Shown: positions 1-8,361 of the stretch, in pieces
How the letters are laid out: each line of letters opens with the position of its first letter
Numbering within the stretch: position 1 is the first letter of the stretch
Source of the DNA: Fimenecus sp964457415
GTDB taxonomy: Bacteria; Bacillota; Clostridia; Oscillospirales; Acutalibacteraceae
Length of the DNA stretch: 64,000 nt
Assembly (NCBI GenBank): GCA_964457415.1
Contig: CAYWFB010000002.1
Location: forward strand, 1-64,000
Direction of reading: 5' to 3'
The notes under the pieces: generated by a model
The model's input: the letters and a program-made list of their open reading frames with translations, nothing else
Database searches by the model: none
Told to the model about the DNA's origin: nothing
Made by a program: the position numbers and the translations under genes

Positions 1-35
1 TTCGGACGCGAGTTCGACTCTCGCCATCTCCACCA
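1..35 (+). ncRNA. ssrA: tmRNA (ssrA), 3' end only
   Basis: The first 35 bases read as the T-arm, acceptor 3' strand and CCA end of a tRNA-like domain: a 5-bp T stem GCGAG/CTCGC closed by a TTCGACT loop, then CATCTCC and ACCA. The GGAC directly before the T stem is typical of tmRNA rather than tRNA, where a variable loop would be expected. The rest of the gene lies outside the window. A tRNA remains possible. A terminator follows ten bases later, and the tmRNA 3' end is a frequent integration site for mobile DNA, which fits the transposase relic just downstream. Confidence 0.7.
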
Positions 36-44
36 AAAGCAAAT

Positions 45-86
45 AATCCGAAACTATTGCCAATCGGCGACGGTTTCGGATTTTTT
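45..86 (+). terminator. Rho-independent terminator after the tmRNA
   Basis: Perfect 10-bp inverted arms AATCCGAAAC (45-54) and GTTTCGGATT (73-82) are followed by a run of T to 86. Position directly after the CCA end supports termination of the tmRNA transcript. Confidence 0.8.
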
Positions 87-298
87 GTTTGCTTGTGAAT
101 GCTTTTACAAAAACCAAGTGACAGGAGGCAAAAGCTTCCTGCCACTCATTTTAACGTTGTTTCTTAAAACAGTTAAACAAACGTCTTTTCTTCTTATTGT
201 GTTTCTTCTTTTTAGGTTCCTGATGTTTTTCCTTCTTATCAACCCAGACAACCCTACTATTACGGATGAAATAGTGAGATTTGCAGTCATATTGATAA

Positions 299-473
299 TT
301 ACCGATTGACGGTGATATCTAATCTGTTTATGTATGGCTTTACATCATTTGTATTTCCGGGAGTAACAAACACATCTGTTATGATATTGGCTTTTGAAGC
401 AACAGTTCTATGATCAAGGTAGAAAACGTCTCTGTGCATAAATCCGCTGTCGGGGTCTGTTGTGCTTGATTTT
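299..473 (-). pseudogene. IS1182-type transposase fragment
   Basis: Translating the minus strand upstream of the stop at 299-301 gives about 57 residues containing DPDSGFMHRD, FYLDHRTV and NIITDVFVTPGN, the conserved catalytic core of IS1182-family transposases. No start codon is present and the frame begins abruptly at 473, next to the stop of the following gene, so only an internal slice survives. The 200 bases between this fragment and the tmRNA terminator hold short overlapping frames on both strands, including a Lys-rich minus-strand frame, but no gene I can support. Presumably a relic of an insertion near the tmRNA 3' end. Confidence 0.75.
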
Positions 474-474
474 A

Positions 475-1179
475 TTATCTTCTGTTTGCTTTTGCCATTG
501 CTTTTTCTGCTTTTTCTTTTTCGTCGCTTGCATTGACAATCATTACTGATATTGACCAGACGAGAATTCCGAGCATTAAGAACATTACGGCGAAGAAGGC
601 GGCACCTAATGCGAAAATTGTTACATCGCCCAAATAACCCATAATTAATGAGGTGATAATTCCATCAACATTTAAAATCTGTGCAAGAGTGATTTCACCT
701 GCAATAAGAGGCTCTGCAAAAAAGCCGTTAAAAGAGATATATGCCGCGATTGTGCTTAAAAAGCCTGCACCTGAAAGAGCAGTAATCACTTTTATTTTGT
801 TAGAGAAAATTGCAAACCCTAAAATCACAAGACCCAAAACAAGTGCTATTACAATAAACACAACTGCTACAACAACAGGACGGTAGAGCTCATTTTGTAA
901 GATTTGTGTCTTGAAATCAAAATCTCCCGTTGTGAATGAAGAGAACATATCAATAAAATCGGGAAGCTCGGCAAGTGAAATTGAATCATAAGTGGCGTCA
1001 ATTGTTGCTTCGTCTCTGAAATAATTGAGAAGATTTGAAATGTCCTCATGCACAATCTCAAAGGTCAATAAATCTGCAAAATAAAATGCAGGGAACATCG
1101 CAATTGCCATAATAGCAGTTATCACTCTGTAAAGAATATCGAATCCCGTTGTTTTTCTTTTAAGTTTATTATTACTCAT
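475..1179 (-). CDS. Hypothetical multi-pass membrane protein
   Basis: A 234-residue protein with four or so hydrophobic segments: one near residues 17-37, then around 103-130, 135-155 and 195-220, ending in a charged Lys/Glu-rich tail. I chose the ATG at 1179 because an AGGTG ribosome-binding site sits seven bases upstream; the in-frame GTG nine bases earlier overlaps that site. Ten bases separate it from the end of glnS upstream, so it is probably co-transcribed with glnS and gltX. I do not recognise the family, and no enzymatic motif is visible. Confidence 0.7.
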   Translation of the reverse strand: MSNNKLKRKTTGFDILYRVITAIMAIAMFPAFYFADLLTFEIVHEDISNLLNYFRDEATIDATYDSISLAELPDFIDMFSSFTTGDFDFKTQILQNELYRPVVVAVVFIVIALVLGLVILGFAIFSNKIKVITALSGAGFLSTIAAYISFNGFFAEPLIAGEITLAQILNVDGIITSLIMGYLGDVTIFALGAAFFAVMFLMLGILVWSISVMIVNASDEKEKAEKAMAKANRR

Positions 1180-1188
1180 TATAATCAC

Positions 1189-2850
1189 CTATTTGCCCCA
1201 TGAGGAATTCAACTGGACAGTTCTATTAAATACAATGTTTTCCTCTGTTGAGGTAATATCTACGCAGAAATAACCCTGACGCATAAACTGGAATGTGTCG
1301 CCTGCCCTGAGGTTTTCACGAAGTCCGCCCTCGATAAGACAATCCTTGAGAATTACAAGGGAGTCGGGATTAAGATTTTCTGTGAATGCGCCCGCACTTT
1401 CGTCAGATGGGTTTTCCTTATTGAAAAGTCTGTCATAAAGACGAACCTCTGCCTTGAAGCTATCAGCTTCGCTTACCCAATGAAGTGTACCCTTAACTTT
1501 TCTGCCGTCAGGTGAGTTACCGCCACGGCTTTCGGGGTCGTATGTGCAGTGAACACATGTTACATTGCCGTTTCCATCAGTATCGTAGCCAACACATTTA
1601 ACAAAATATGCACTCTTAAGACGAACCTCATTACCGGGGAAAAGTCTGAAATACTTTTTAACGGGCTCAACCATAAAGTCTTCCTGCTCAACATAAATTG
1701 TCTTGCCGAAAGTAACCTTTCTTGTACCCATTTCGGGATGTTCGGGATGAATTTCAACATCCAAAGTTTCTGTCTGACCCTCGGGATAGTTATCAATAAC
1801 AACCTTTAAAGGACGAAGAACTGCCATAGCTCTTGGTGCGTTTGCATTGAGCTCGTCACGAACGCAGGATTCAAGAAGACCGTAATCAACCACTGAATAA
1901 GCCTTTGAAACACCGATTTTCTCACAGAAATTACGGATTGCGGCTGCGGGATAACCACGTCTTCTCATACCGCTGAGAGTTGCCATTCGTGGGTCATTCC
2001 AACCGTCAACAATACCCTCGTTAACAAGGGCCAAGCACTTTCTCTTGCTTGTAAGGCAGTAGTTGAGATTAAGACGAGCAAACTCAATCTGACGGGGTGG
2101 AGTTGGAATATCAAGAGCCTTTAAGAACCAGTCATAAAGGGGTCTGTGATTTTCAAACTCAAGTGAGCAAAGAGAATGTGTAACACCCTCTTTTGCATCT
2201 GACAAGGGGTGTGCAAAGTCATACATAGGATATACACACCATTTGTCACCTGTCTGGTGATGAGGCACGTGAGCAATTCTGTAAATAACAGGGTCGCGCA
2301 TATTGATGTTAGCCGCCGCCATATCAATCTTTGCACGAAGAACTCTTGCGCCGTTCTCGAATTCGCCGTCGGTCATTCTCTTGAACAAGTCAAGGTTTTC
2401 TTCGATACTTCTCTCACGATAAGGACTGTTCTTGCCTGCCTCGGTGAGAGTTCCGCGGTATTCTCTGATTTCGTCAGCAGAAAGGTCGTCAACATAAGCA
2501 AGACCTTTTTCAATGAGCTTTACTGCACATTCATAGATGAAATCAAAATAGCTTGATGCGAAAAGGCATTTGTTCCACTTGAAACCGAGCCACTCAATAT
2601 CCTCTTTGATTGCGTCAACATATTCTGTATCTTCTTTCTGAGGATTGGTGTCGTCAAGACGGAGATTGCACTTGCCACCGTATTTTTTGCTTGTTGCAAA
2701 GTTAATGCAGATTGCCTTTGCGTGACCAATGTGAAGATAGCCGTTGGGCTCGGGCGGAAAACGGGTCTGCACCTTATTATACACACCATTCTCCAAATCT
2801 TCATCAATAAAATCGTGAATAAAATTTGAAATCTTTGTTACTTCTTCCAT
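1189..2850 (-). CDS. glnS: Glutaminyl-tRNA synthetase
   Basis: Charges tRNA-Gln with glutamine in the cytoplasm. The 553-residue length fits bacterial GlnRS. The class I HIGH-type motif appears as PNGYLHIGHAKA at residues 36-47, preceded by the PPEP signature, and the KMSKS counterpart reads LTSKRK near residue 268. The C-terminal part is the beta-barrel anticodon-binding region. It starts two bases after the stop of gltX, so both enzymes are made from one transcript. Many Gram-positive bacteria lack GlnRS and use GatCAB transamidation, so its presence is informative about the lineage. Confidence 0.95.
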   Translation of the reverse strand: MEEVTKISNFIHDFIDEDLENGVYNKVQTRFPPEPNGYLHIGHAKAICINFATSKKYGGKCNLRLDDTNPQKEDTEYVDAIKEDIEWLGFKWNKCLFASSYFDFIYECAVKLIEKGLAYVDDLSADEIREYRGTLTEAGKNSPYRERSIEENLDLFKRMTDGEFENGARVLRAKIDMAAANINMRDPVIYRIAHVPHHQTGDKWCVYPMYDFAHPLSDAKEGVTHSLCSLEFENHRPLYDWFLKALDIPTPPRQIEFARLNLNYCLTSKRKCLALVNEGIVDGWNDPRMATLSGMRRRGYPAAAIRNFCEKIGVSKAYSVVDYGLLESCVRDELNANAPRAMAVLRPLKVVIDNYPEGQTETLDVEIHPEHPEMGTRKVTFGKTIYVEQEDFMVEPVKKYFRLFPGNEVRLKSAYFVKCVGYDTDGNGNVTCVHCTYDPESRGGNSPDGRKVKGTLHWVSEADSFKAEVRLYDRLFNKENPSDESAGAFTENLNPDSLVILKDCLIEGGLRENLRAGDTFQFMRQGYFCVDITSTEENIVFNRTVQLNSSWGK

Positions 2851-2852
2851 AT

Positions 2853-4511
2853 TTATGCCTCTTTGTATGAATTTATCGTGTTGTCAATTCTGTTCATTAC
2901 CTCGTCAATGCCGAGAATTTGCATAATGTAATACAAGTCGGGAGTGTTAGTACGAGAAGTAATTGCTACACGGATAACCGTTGAAACATCACCCACGTGA
3001 CCTTTAAAGGCATCGGGGTTCTGCTTATATTCTTTAACATTGGGAGTATATCCGCAAAGTGTGCAAAGCTCTTTGATTTTATTGAACCATTCTTCTTTGC
3101 TGTCGTCTGCTGAATAAATCTCCTTATATTTTGTGAGAATTTCAACTGCGTCTGCCTTGTTGATGTGCTCGGGAAGTGTATAATCCGCCTCGTAGAGCTC
3201 ATTGTAGAAGAATGAAACATAATTCTCAACTTCTTCCCAACAAGCAATGTCTTTTCTTGGCTTGGGATTTTCTCTGTCAATATTGAGAATAGCCTTTGCT
3301 TTTTCTTTATCGTCAACAAAGAGTGCATAAAGCACTTCGTTATAATCCATAGCCCAATCTGTAACAAGTTTATACACCTGTTCAGCAGTCATAACCGAAA
3401 TCACATTTTTAGAAACGTCATTGAATTTGACCATATCAAAAAGAGCACCTGAAACGCTCATCTTTTTGAGGTTGAACGGGAATTTTGAAATATCCTCATT
3501 CTTGTTTGCTCTTCTCCACTCTTCAAAGTTTGAGTTGAGAATTGTGAGCATATATTCCTTAACACTTGCCTCGGGATAACCCTTTTCAATATAATAAGAA
3601 ACATTAGCCTCGGGGTCTTTTCTCTTTGAAAGCTTTCTCTTGCCACCATTTTCTTCTTTCATAATGGGGGCAATGTGAGCATATTTTACAGGCTTAAAAC
3701 CACAAGCTCTGAAAAGCTCAATATGAAGAGGAACGGATGCAATCCACTCGTCACCGCGTACTACATGAGTTGTGTGCATCAAATGGTCATCAATTGCGTG
3801 GGCGAAATGGTAAGTAGGAATTCCGTCCGCCTTTAAAATGACAACGTCATTCACATTCTCGCTCATTTCAATTTTGCCCTTAATCATATCGTCAAACTTG
3901 ATTTTTCTTGAAATATCACCCGTTGAACGAAGTCTTACTGTATAGGGCACGCCACTATTGATTTTTTCAACGATTTCTTCGTCTGAAAGGTCACGGCATT
4001 TTGCATAAGCGCCGTAATAACCTTTAATGTCTTCATTCTCTTGCTTTGCACGGATTTCGTCCAAATCCTCTGGAGTGCAAAAGCAAGGATAAGCCTTGCC
4101 CTCTTCCATAAGCTTTTTAGCAAAAGTACGGTAAATTGCACGGCGGTGGCTCTGTGTGTAGGGACCATATTTGCCATCTTCAGTATCAAATCCCATAACA
4201 CCCTCGTCGGGAGCAACGCCAAAAGCTTTAAGCCCTGTTACGATACCTGTAACACCGTCTTCAACCTCGCGTTTTTTGTCGGTGTCTTCAATACGAAGCA
4301 TAAATACACCGTTTGTGCTCTCGGCTGTAAGCTTTGAGGCAAAGCCTGCGTAAAGTCCGCCAAAATGAAGATAACCTGTAGGACTGGGAGCAAATCTTGT
4401 TACTCTTGCACCCTCGGGCAATTCTCTTGCGGGATAAAGCTCCTCGTAATATTCTGTGGACTTGTCCACATCTGTGAAAATAAGTTCAGCAATTTTTTTG
4501 CAGTCTGTCAT
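2853..4511 (-). CDS. gltX: Glutamyl-tRNA synthetase
   Basis: Attaches glutamate to tRNA-Glu. The class I motif FAPSPTGYLHFGG occupies residues 40-52, FMLRIEDTDKKR follows near 70-81, and the KMSKS-type loop reads KLSKRKDPEA near residue 293. At 552 residues it is longer than the usual 480-490, with about 35 extra residues before the first motif and an extended C-terminal anticodon-binding region. It is the first gene of a gltX-glnS-membrane protein run. The protein could in principle have relaxed tRNA specificity, but the linked GlnRS argues against a need to mischarge tRNA-Gln. Confidence 0.95.
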   Translation of the reverse strand: MTDCKKIAELIFTDVDKSTEYYEELYPARELPEGARVTRFAPSPTGYLHFGGLYAGFASKLTAESTNGVFMLRIEDTDKKREVEDGVTGIVTGLKAFGVAPDEGVMGFDTEDGKYGPYTQSHRRAIYRTFAKKLMEEGKAYPCFCTPEDLDEIRAKQENEDIKGYYGAYAKCRDLSDEEIVEKINSGVPYTVRLRSTGDISRKIKFDDMIKGKIEMSENVNDVVILKADGIPTYHFAHAIDDHLMHTTHVVRGDEWIASVPLHIELFRACGFKPVKYAHIAPIMKEENGGKRKLSKRKDPEANVSYYIEKGYPEASVKEYMLTILNSNFEEWRRANKNEDISKFPFNLKKMSVSGALFDMVKFNDVSKNVISVMTAEQVYKLVTDWAMDYNEVLYALFVDDKEKAKAILNIDRENPKPRKDIACWEEVENYVSFFYNELYEADYTLPEHINKADAVEILTKYKEIYSADDSKEEWFNKIKELCTLCGYTPNVKEYKQNPDAFKGHVGDVSTVIRVAITSRTNTPDLYYIMQILGIDEVMNRIDNTINSYKEA

Positions 4512-4537
4512 CTGATAACCTCTTTATGCGTAGGAAT

Positions 4538-4587
4538 GCCTCCCTTGTTAAAGGGAGGGGGACCGCCGTAGGCGGCGGAGGGATTCA
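4538..4587. repeat. 50-bp double-hairpin repeat, copy 1
   Basis: Two adjacent small palindromes, CCTCCCTT/AAAGGGAGG and ACCGCC/GGCGG, make up a 50-bp unit in the gap between the phosphodiesterase and gltX. An inverted copy at 55333-55382 matches at 48 of 50 positions. It lies just before gltX and holds no gene. Confidence 0.8.
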
Positions 4588-4594
4588 TTCCCGA

Positions 4595-5452
4595 TTATTC
4601 GGGAAGAATTGCGTTTGTTGTAATGTATTTCACGCCTTGCTTCATCATTTTATTAAGCATTTCCTTGGTGTCAACTGTCCAGCAGGCAGCAAGAAGATTG
4701 TTATGATGAATTTTCTGAATCATTTCGGGCTGTTTAACACCGCGTGCCGCCTCGAAGGCAACACCATTATTATTTTCGATACATTCCTGAAGTTTTTCAT
4801 CAGTAATTGAATGCATAAGATACCAAAGCTCCATATCAGGAGAAAGCAATCTGAACTGACGAAGCACGTCCTTATGGAAAGAAATAAGAATTACGCTGTC
4901 TTCGATTTCATATTTACGAATAATCTCAAGCAAATCTGCAACCTTTTCAACTCTCTTATCCTTAACCTCAATCATGGGTCGGATATTAGCCTCTTTGCAG
5001 ATTTCAATGAATTCCTCAACAAGAATAATACCTGAATCGGGATAATCCTTGATATTTGCACCGTTTGTATATTTAATCTTTGAAAGCTTGTCAGCAAAGG
5101 ACATCTTTTTAACATCGCCCTTTTCTTTTGCCATTGACTGAAGCATATGGTCATGAATTATAACCCACTTGCCGTCAGTTGTGCAGTGAACGTCACACTC
5201 AAGAGCATAATAATTGTATTTTGCGGCTTGCTTAAACGCTTCAAGTGAATTTTCTGGTGCTACCGAAGAAAGTCCTCTGTGAGCGGTAAGGTGAATACCC
5301 TCTGTATTACCCTCTGCAGATTCTGAAAATTTAATGGTATCCTTGGCAACCTTTGCGCCGTAACGGATATCAACATAAGCCTTTCTTGCACCCAACGCAA
5401 GCAAGGTTGTGGGAATAGCAAAACCTAAAAACTTTTTTGTACCTTTTTTCAT
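4595..5452 (-). CDS. Glycerophosphodiester phosphodiesterase, membrane-anchored
   Basis: Hydrolyses glycerophosphodiesters to glycerol 3-phosphate and an alcohol. The 285 residues begin with a single hydrophobic segment (about residues 8-24) that probably anchors the enzyme. The GDPD TIM-barrel signature is clear: HRG at 58-60, APENSLEAF just after it, the metal-binding LECDVH near 84-89 and the catalytic IIHDHML near 98-104, with a later MIEVKDKR strand. The ATG is followed by a basic MKKGTKKF. It is transcribed toward gltX's gap on the same strand but has its own upstream region, and is divergent from the M23 operon at 5657. Confidence 0.9.
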   Translation of the reverse strand: MKKGTKKFLGFAIPTTLLALGARKAYVDIRYGAKVAKDTIKFSESAEGNTEGIHLTAHRGLSSVAPENSLEAFKQAAKYNYYALECDVHCTTDGKWVIIHDHMLQSMAKEKGDVKKMSFADKLSKIKYTNGANIKDYPDSGIILVEEFIEICKEANIRPMIEVKDKRVEKVADLLEIIRKYEIEDSVILISFHKDVLRQFRLLSPDMELWYLMHSITDEKLQECIENNNGVAFEAARGVKQPEMIQKIHHNNLLAACWTVDTKEMLNKMMKQGVKYITTNAILPE

Positions 5453-5593
5453 TTCAGTCGCCCCTTATGTGCATAGTTATACAATTATAAATATTATACA
5501 TCAACCATTAAAAAAAGTAAACCGCATATTTGAATTTTTTTACTATCTTTAAGAGCAATATGCCCCTGCGTAAAATATGCCAAACCCCCACAC

Positions 5594-5622
5594 TTGCCAT
5601 TTATAATAAAGTGTGATATAAT
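5594..5622 (+). promoter_or_regulatory. Sigma-A-type promoter for the M23/kinase/PqqD/ABC operon
   Basis: TTGCCA (5594-5599) and TATAAT (5617-5622) are separated by exactly 17 bases and lie 35 bases before the first start codon of the operon. Both hexamers are close to the sigma-A consensus. Confidence 0.65.
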
Positions 5623-5656
5623 GCTGATATATATGCGTTCAAATGAGGAATGAATT

Positions 5657-7372
5657 ATGTCAGAAATCATTTACAACCAAATATACTATCTTGGAATTCA
5701 AACTATCCGCTACGGAAAACGCTTTTTCCGATGGCTATTAAGTCTTTTGCTTAAACCCATAAAGGCAATAGGAACACTCCTTTTTACAATCATCATTGTC
5801 GTGGACAAATTCGCCTTGAAAACCTTCCACGAAATTGTTGATGATTTCCGTGAGCTTGCCACTGATGCGAAAAAGGTATCATTTAAGCTTTCCGCTGAAA
5901 ATGCGGGAGGTAAAAAGAGCCTTTTCAAAAGACTTGGACATTACATAAGCGTTGCGTACCGCAAATACAAGAAGGCATTTATATATGTTTTCAATATTGC
6001 AGTACCCGTTTTGTCACTTGTTTTGCTTTTCAACGTAATCAACGCGTGGTCCAACACCACCTTTGCACTTGAAATCAACTACAATGACCAGGTTATCGGA
6101 TATGTACGCAGTGAGGCAGAATACAAAGAGGCAAGAGAATTGGCTTTTGACCGCCTTGACCTTTCCGCATCTTCCTCTGCACCCTCAAACACTACAGAAG
6201 AAACCGAGCTTATCGGTGATGCAGATTTCAAAATCATGCCCGTAAAACTAAGCCAGATTAATAGTGCCGCCGAGGTTTGCGATAAGCTTATTGCAAATTC
6301 AGAAAGCAAAATCACAAATGCCTGCGGAATTTATGTTGACAACACCTTTATCTGTGCGGTTAAAAACGAAACCGACGCTTTAAGTGTGCTTGACAATATT
6401 CTCGCAGAGCATGAAACTGATGAAGAGAATGCCGTTGTAAGCTTTGTTGAAGATATTGAGTATGTTCAGGGTCTTTATCCCGATAACGAGGGCACTGTCA
6501 AAGATGCTTCATATTTAAGTGAAAAGCTTAATTCAAAAAAGAGCGAGGCAGTTTATTATACCGTTCAGTCAGGTGATACTGTTTCGGGAATAGCTGCCGA
6601 ATTCGGTATGACCTCCTCCGAGATTTTCAACCTCAACCCTTCACTTAAAGAAAGTATTTACATAGGTCAAGAAATTCTCATTTCAAACGAGGTCAATTTC
6701 ATTCGGGTTCAGGTAACAAAGACCGAAACACGCCAGGTTGAAATTGATTATGACACTATCAAGGTAAACACAAGCAGTCTTTATAAGGGTGACAGCAGAG
6801 TTGTCACGAAGGGTGTGAATGGACTTGAAGAGGTTACCGAGCTTGTAACCTATATTGACGGCGTAAGAGTTTCGTCAAAAGAGGTTTCGCGTACAACCGT
6901 GCGCGAGGCAGTTGACGAAAAAATTCAGGTTGGTACAAAAACCCACAGCTATTCTTCGGGTGGCGGAAGCTACACCGGTGGCAGACTTGGCTGGCCCACA
7001 ATCGGCGCTTACTCTGTTTCATCACGCTACGGCTACCGTAACTTTGGTGACGGCTGGCACGGCGGTATTGATATTGTTCGTCCCGGCGGTAGCAGCGGTT
7101 GTACCGTTGTTGCGGCAGAAGCAGGCACAGTAACCTTTGCGGGCTGGTATGGCTCGGGCGGTTATACAGTAATTATCAATCACGGTGGCGGACTTACGAC
7201 TATGTACTGTCACATGCAACCGGGCTTAAAGGTTCGTACGGGTCAGTATGTTTCACGCGGACAGGCTATCGGCAAAATCGGTGCAACCGGCTATGTTACA
7301 GGCGCTCACCTTCACTTTGAGGTTAAGGTAAACGGCAACAACGTTAACCCCGCACCATATTTAGGAATATAA
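5657..7372 (+). CDS. LysM/G5/M23 cell-wall endopeptidase, membrane-anchored
   Basis: A 571-residue predicted peptidoglycan hydrolase. A hydrophobic segment at about residues 113-133 anchors it, with a basic cytoplasmic N-terminal part before it. A LysM domain (YTVQSGDTVSGIAAEFG) spans about 298-342, a G5 domain about 351-430, and a C-terminal M23/LytM domain about 445-571 with zinc ligands in GWHGGID and the HLH of GAHLHFEV, so the catalytic residues are intact. It is the first gene of an operon; the HprK-like kinase begins three bases after its stop. The combination of LysM, G5 and M23 is common in Clostridia, where such enzymes act in sporulation or wall remodelling; the actual role is not shown. 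Confidence 0.9.
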   Translation: MSEIIYNQIYYLGIQTIRYGKRFFRWLLSLLLKPIKAIGTLLFTIIIVVDKFALKTFHEIVDDFRELATDAKKVSFKLSAENAGGKKSLFKRLGHYISVAYRKYKKAFIYVFNIAVPVLSLVLLFNVINAWSNTTFALEINYNDQVIGYVRSEAEYKEARELAFDRLDLSASSSAPSNTTEETELIGDADFKIMPVKLSQINSAAEVCDKLIANSESKITNACGIYVDNTFICAVKNETDALSVLDNILAEHETDEENAVVSFVEDIEYVQGLYPDNEGTVKDASYLSEKLNSKKSEAVYYTVQSGDTVSGIAAEFGMTSSEIFNLNPSLKESIYIGQEILISNEVNFIRVQVTKTETRQVEIDYDTIKVNTSSLYKGDSRVVTKGVNGLEEVTELVTYIDGVRVSSKEVSRTTVREAVDEKIQVGTKTHSYSSGGGSYTGGRLGWPTIGAYSVSSRYGYRNFGDGWHGGIDIVRPGGSSGCTVVAAEAGTVTFAGWYGSGGYTVIINHGGGLTTMYCHMQPGLKVRTGQYVSRGQAIGKIGATGYVTGAHLHFEVKVNGNNVNPAPYLGI

Positions 7373-7375
7373 ATT

Positions 7376-8095
7376 ATGGAACAATTTATTATTGCAGGAC
7401 ATAAAACTGAATATCACGTGCGTGGCGAATTGCTCCGCCAGCGCTCTGCGCCCTACAAAGCAGATTTTGACAGTAACGAGGCAGAAATCCGACTTAACAT
7501 AAAAGAGGATTTTATTGTAAAAAAGAAAGCAGATATTCCCTATTTATCGCTTGACGAGCACGAATACATGTGGACCTGTGAGGCTTTTTACAATGAACTT
7601 TTGCGCCACAACGGGCTTATGCTTCATTCCTCGTGCGTTGAGAAAGACGGATATGCTTATCTTTTCTCTGCACGAAGCGGTACAGGTAAATCCACGCACA
7701 CGCACCTCTGGCTTGAAAATCTTTCAGGCACACGCATTATCAATGACGATAAGCCTGCGCTTATTTACGAAAACGGCGTGTGGTATGCCTGCGGAACTCC
7801 TTTTTCGGGCAAAACCGATGAAAACCTCAATGTGAAAATCCCCGTAAGAGCAATTGTTTTTCTTCACCGAAGCGAAACAAATCAAGTCAAAAGACTCCCC
7901 CCCGCCCTTGCGGTAACACAATTCATTGAGCAAACCATTAATCCCTCTGACCGTACTCTTGCAGAAAAAATGCTTGAATACACGGATTTGATACTTCGCA
8001 ATGTCCCTGTATTTTCTCTGGGTTGCAATCTTGACCCCAAAGCAGCGGAAATTACCTATAACGAAATAGAAAGGCTGATTGCAGATGAAAATTAA
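7376..8095 (+). CDS. HprK-like P-loop kinase, RiPP-locus type
   Basis: A 239-residue protein resembling the C-terminal kinase domain of HPr kinase. The Walker A loop SARSGTGKSTHTHLW lies near residues 100-114 and is followed by INDDKPAL and GTPFSGKT, both typical of the HprK-related proteins that occur with PqqD-like proteins in peptide-modification clusters such as some lasso-peptide loci. There is no N-terminal HprK domain, so it is unlikely to phosphorylate HPr in sugar regulation. It is sandwiched between the M23 gene and the PqqD-like gene, whose start codon lies inside its last codons, implying translational coupling. Its substrate is unknown; a serine on a precursor peptide is one possibility. 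Confidence 0.8.
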   Translation: MEQFIIAGHKTEYHVRGELLRQRSAPYKADFDSNEAEIRLNIKEDFIVKKKADIPYLSLDEHEYMWTCEAFYNELLRHNGLMLHSSCVEKDGYAYLFSARSGTGKSTHTHLWLENLSGTRIINDDKPALIYENGVWYACGTPFSGKTDENLNVKIPVRAIVFLHRSETNQVKRLPPALAVTQFIEQTINPSDRTLAEKMLEYTDLILRNVPVFSLGCNLDPKAAEITYNEIERLIADEN

Positions 8096-8351
8096 AGACG
8101 GATTTATCTTAAAAGATGTTGCAGGCAGTAAAATTGTTATTGCAACAGGCTCTGCAAAACTTGATTTTAACGGTGTTATAACCTTTAACAATGTTGGCGC
8201 AGATGTTTTCACAATGCTTGACGGAACAAATTCCGTAGAAAGCATTATTGCACGCATTTCTGCTGATTACGGAGTGGATGAAAAGCTTGTAACGACAGAT
8301 GTCCACAAGCTTATTGAAAAAATGAAAAAATTCAACCTTATTGAAGAATGA
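8085..8351 (+). CDS. PqqD-family (RRE) protein
   Basis: An 88-residue protein with the PqqD winged-helix pattern: an N-terminal strand pair (GFILKDVAGSKIVIA), then FNNVGADVFTMLDG, IIARISADYGV and a C-terminal VHKLIEKMKKFNLIEE helix. PqqD and related RiPP recognition elements bind leader peptides and present them to modifying enzymes. I chose the ATG at 8085, which has an AAAGG site about ten bases upstream, over the TTG two codons earlier. It overlaps the kinase gene by 11 bases. No precursor gene is visible next to it, which is the main uncertainty about what it recognises. Confidence 0.85.
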   Translation: MKIKDGFILKDVAGSKIVIATGSAKLDFNGVITFNNVGADVFTMLDGTNSVESIIARISADYGVDEKLVTTDVHKLIEKMKKFNLIEE

Positions 8352-8361
8352 AGCGAAAAGA

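Noticed and set aside
85..309. 74-codon plus-strand frame after the tmRNA
   Set aside because: It overlaps the terminator T-run, has no ribosome-binding site, and is Leu/Phe-rich because it is antisense to Lys-rich sequence; the minus-strand transposase relic explains the region better.
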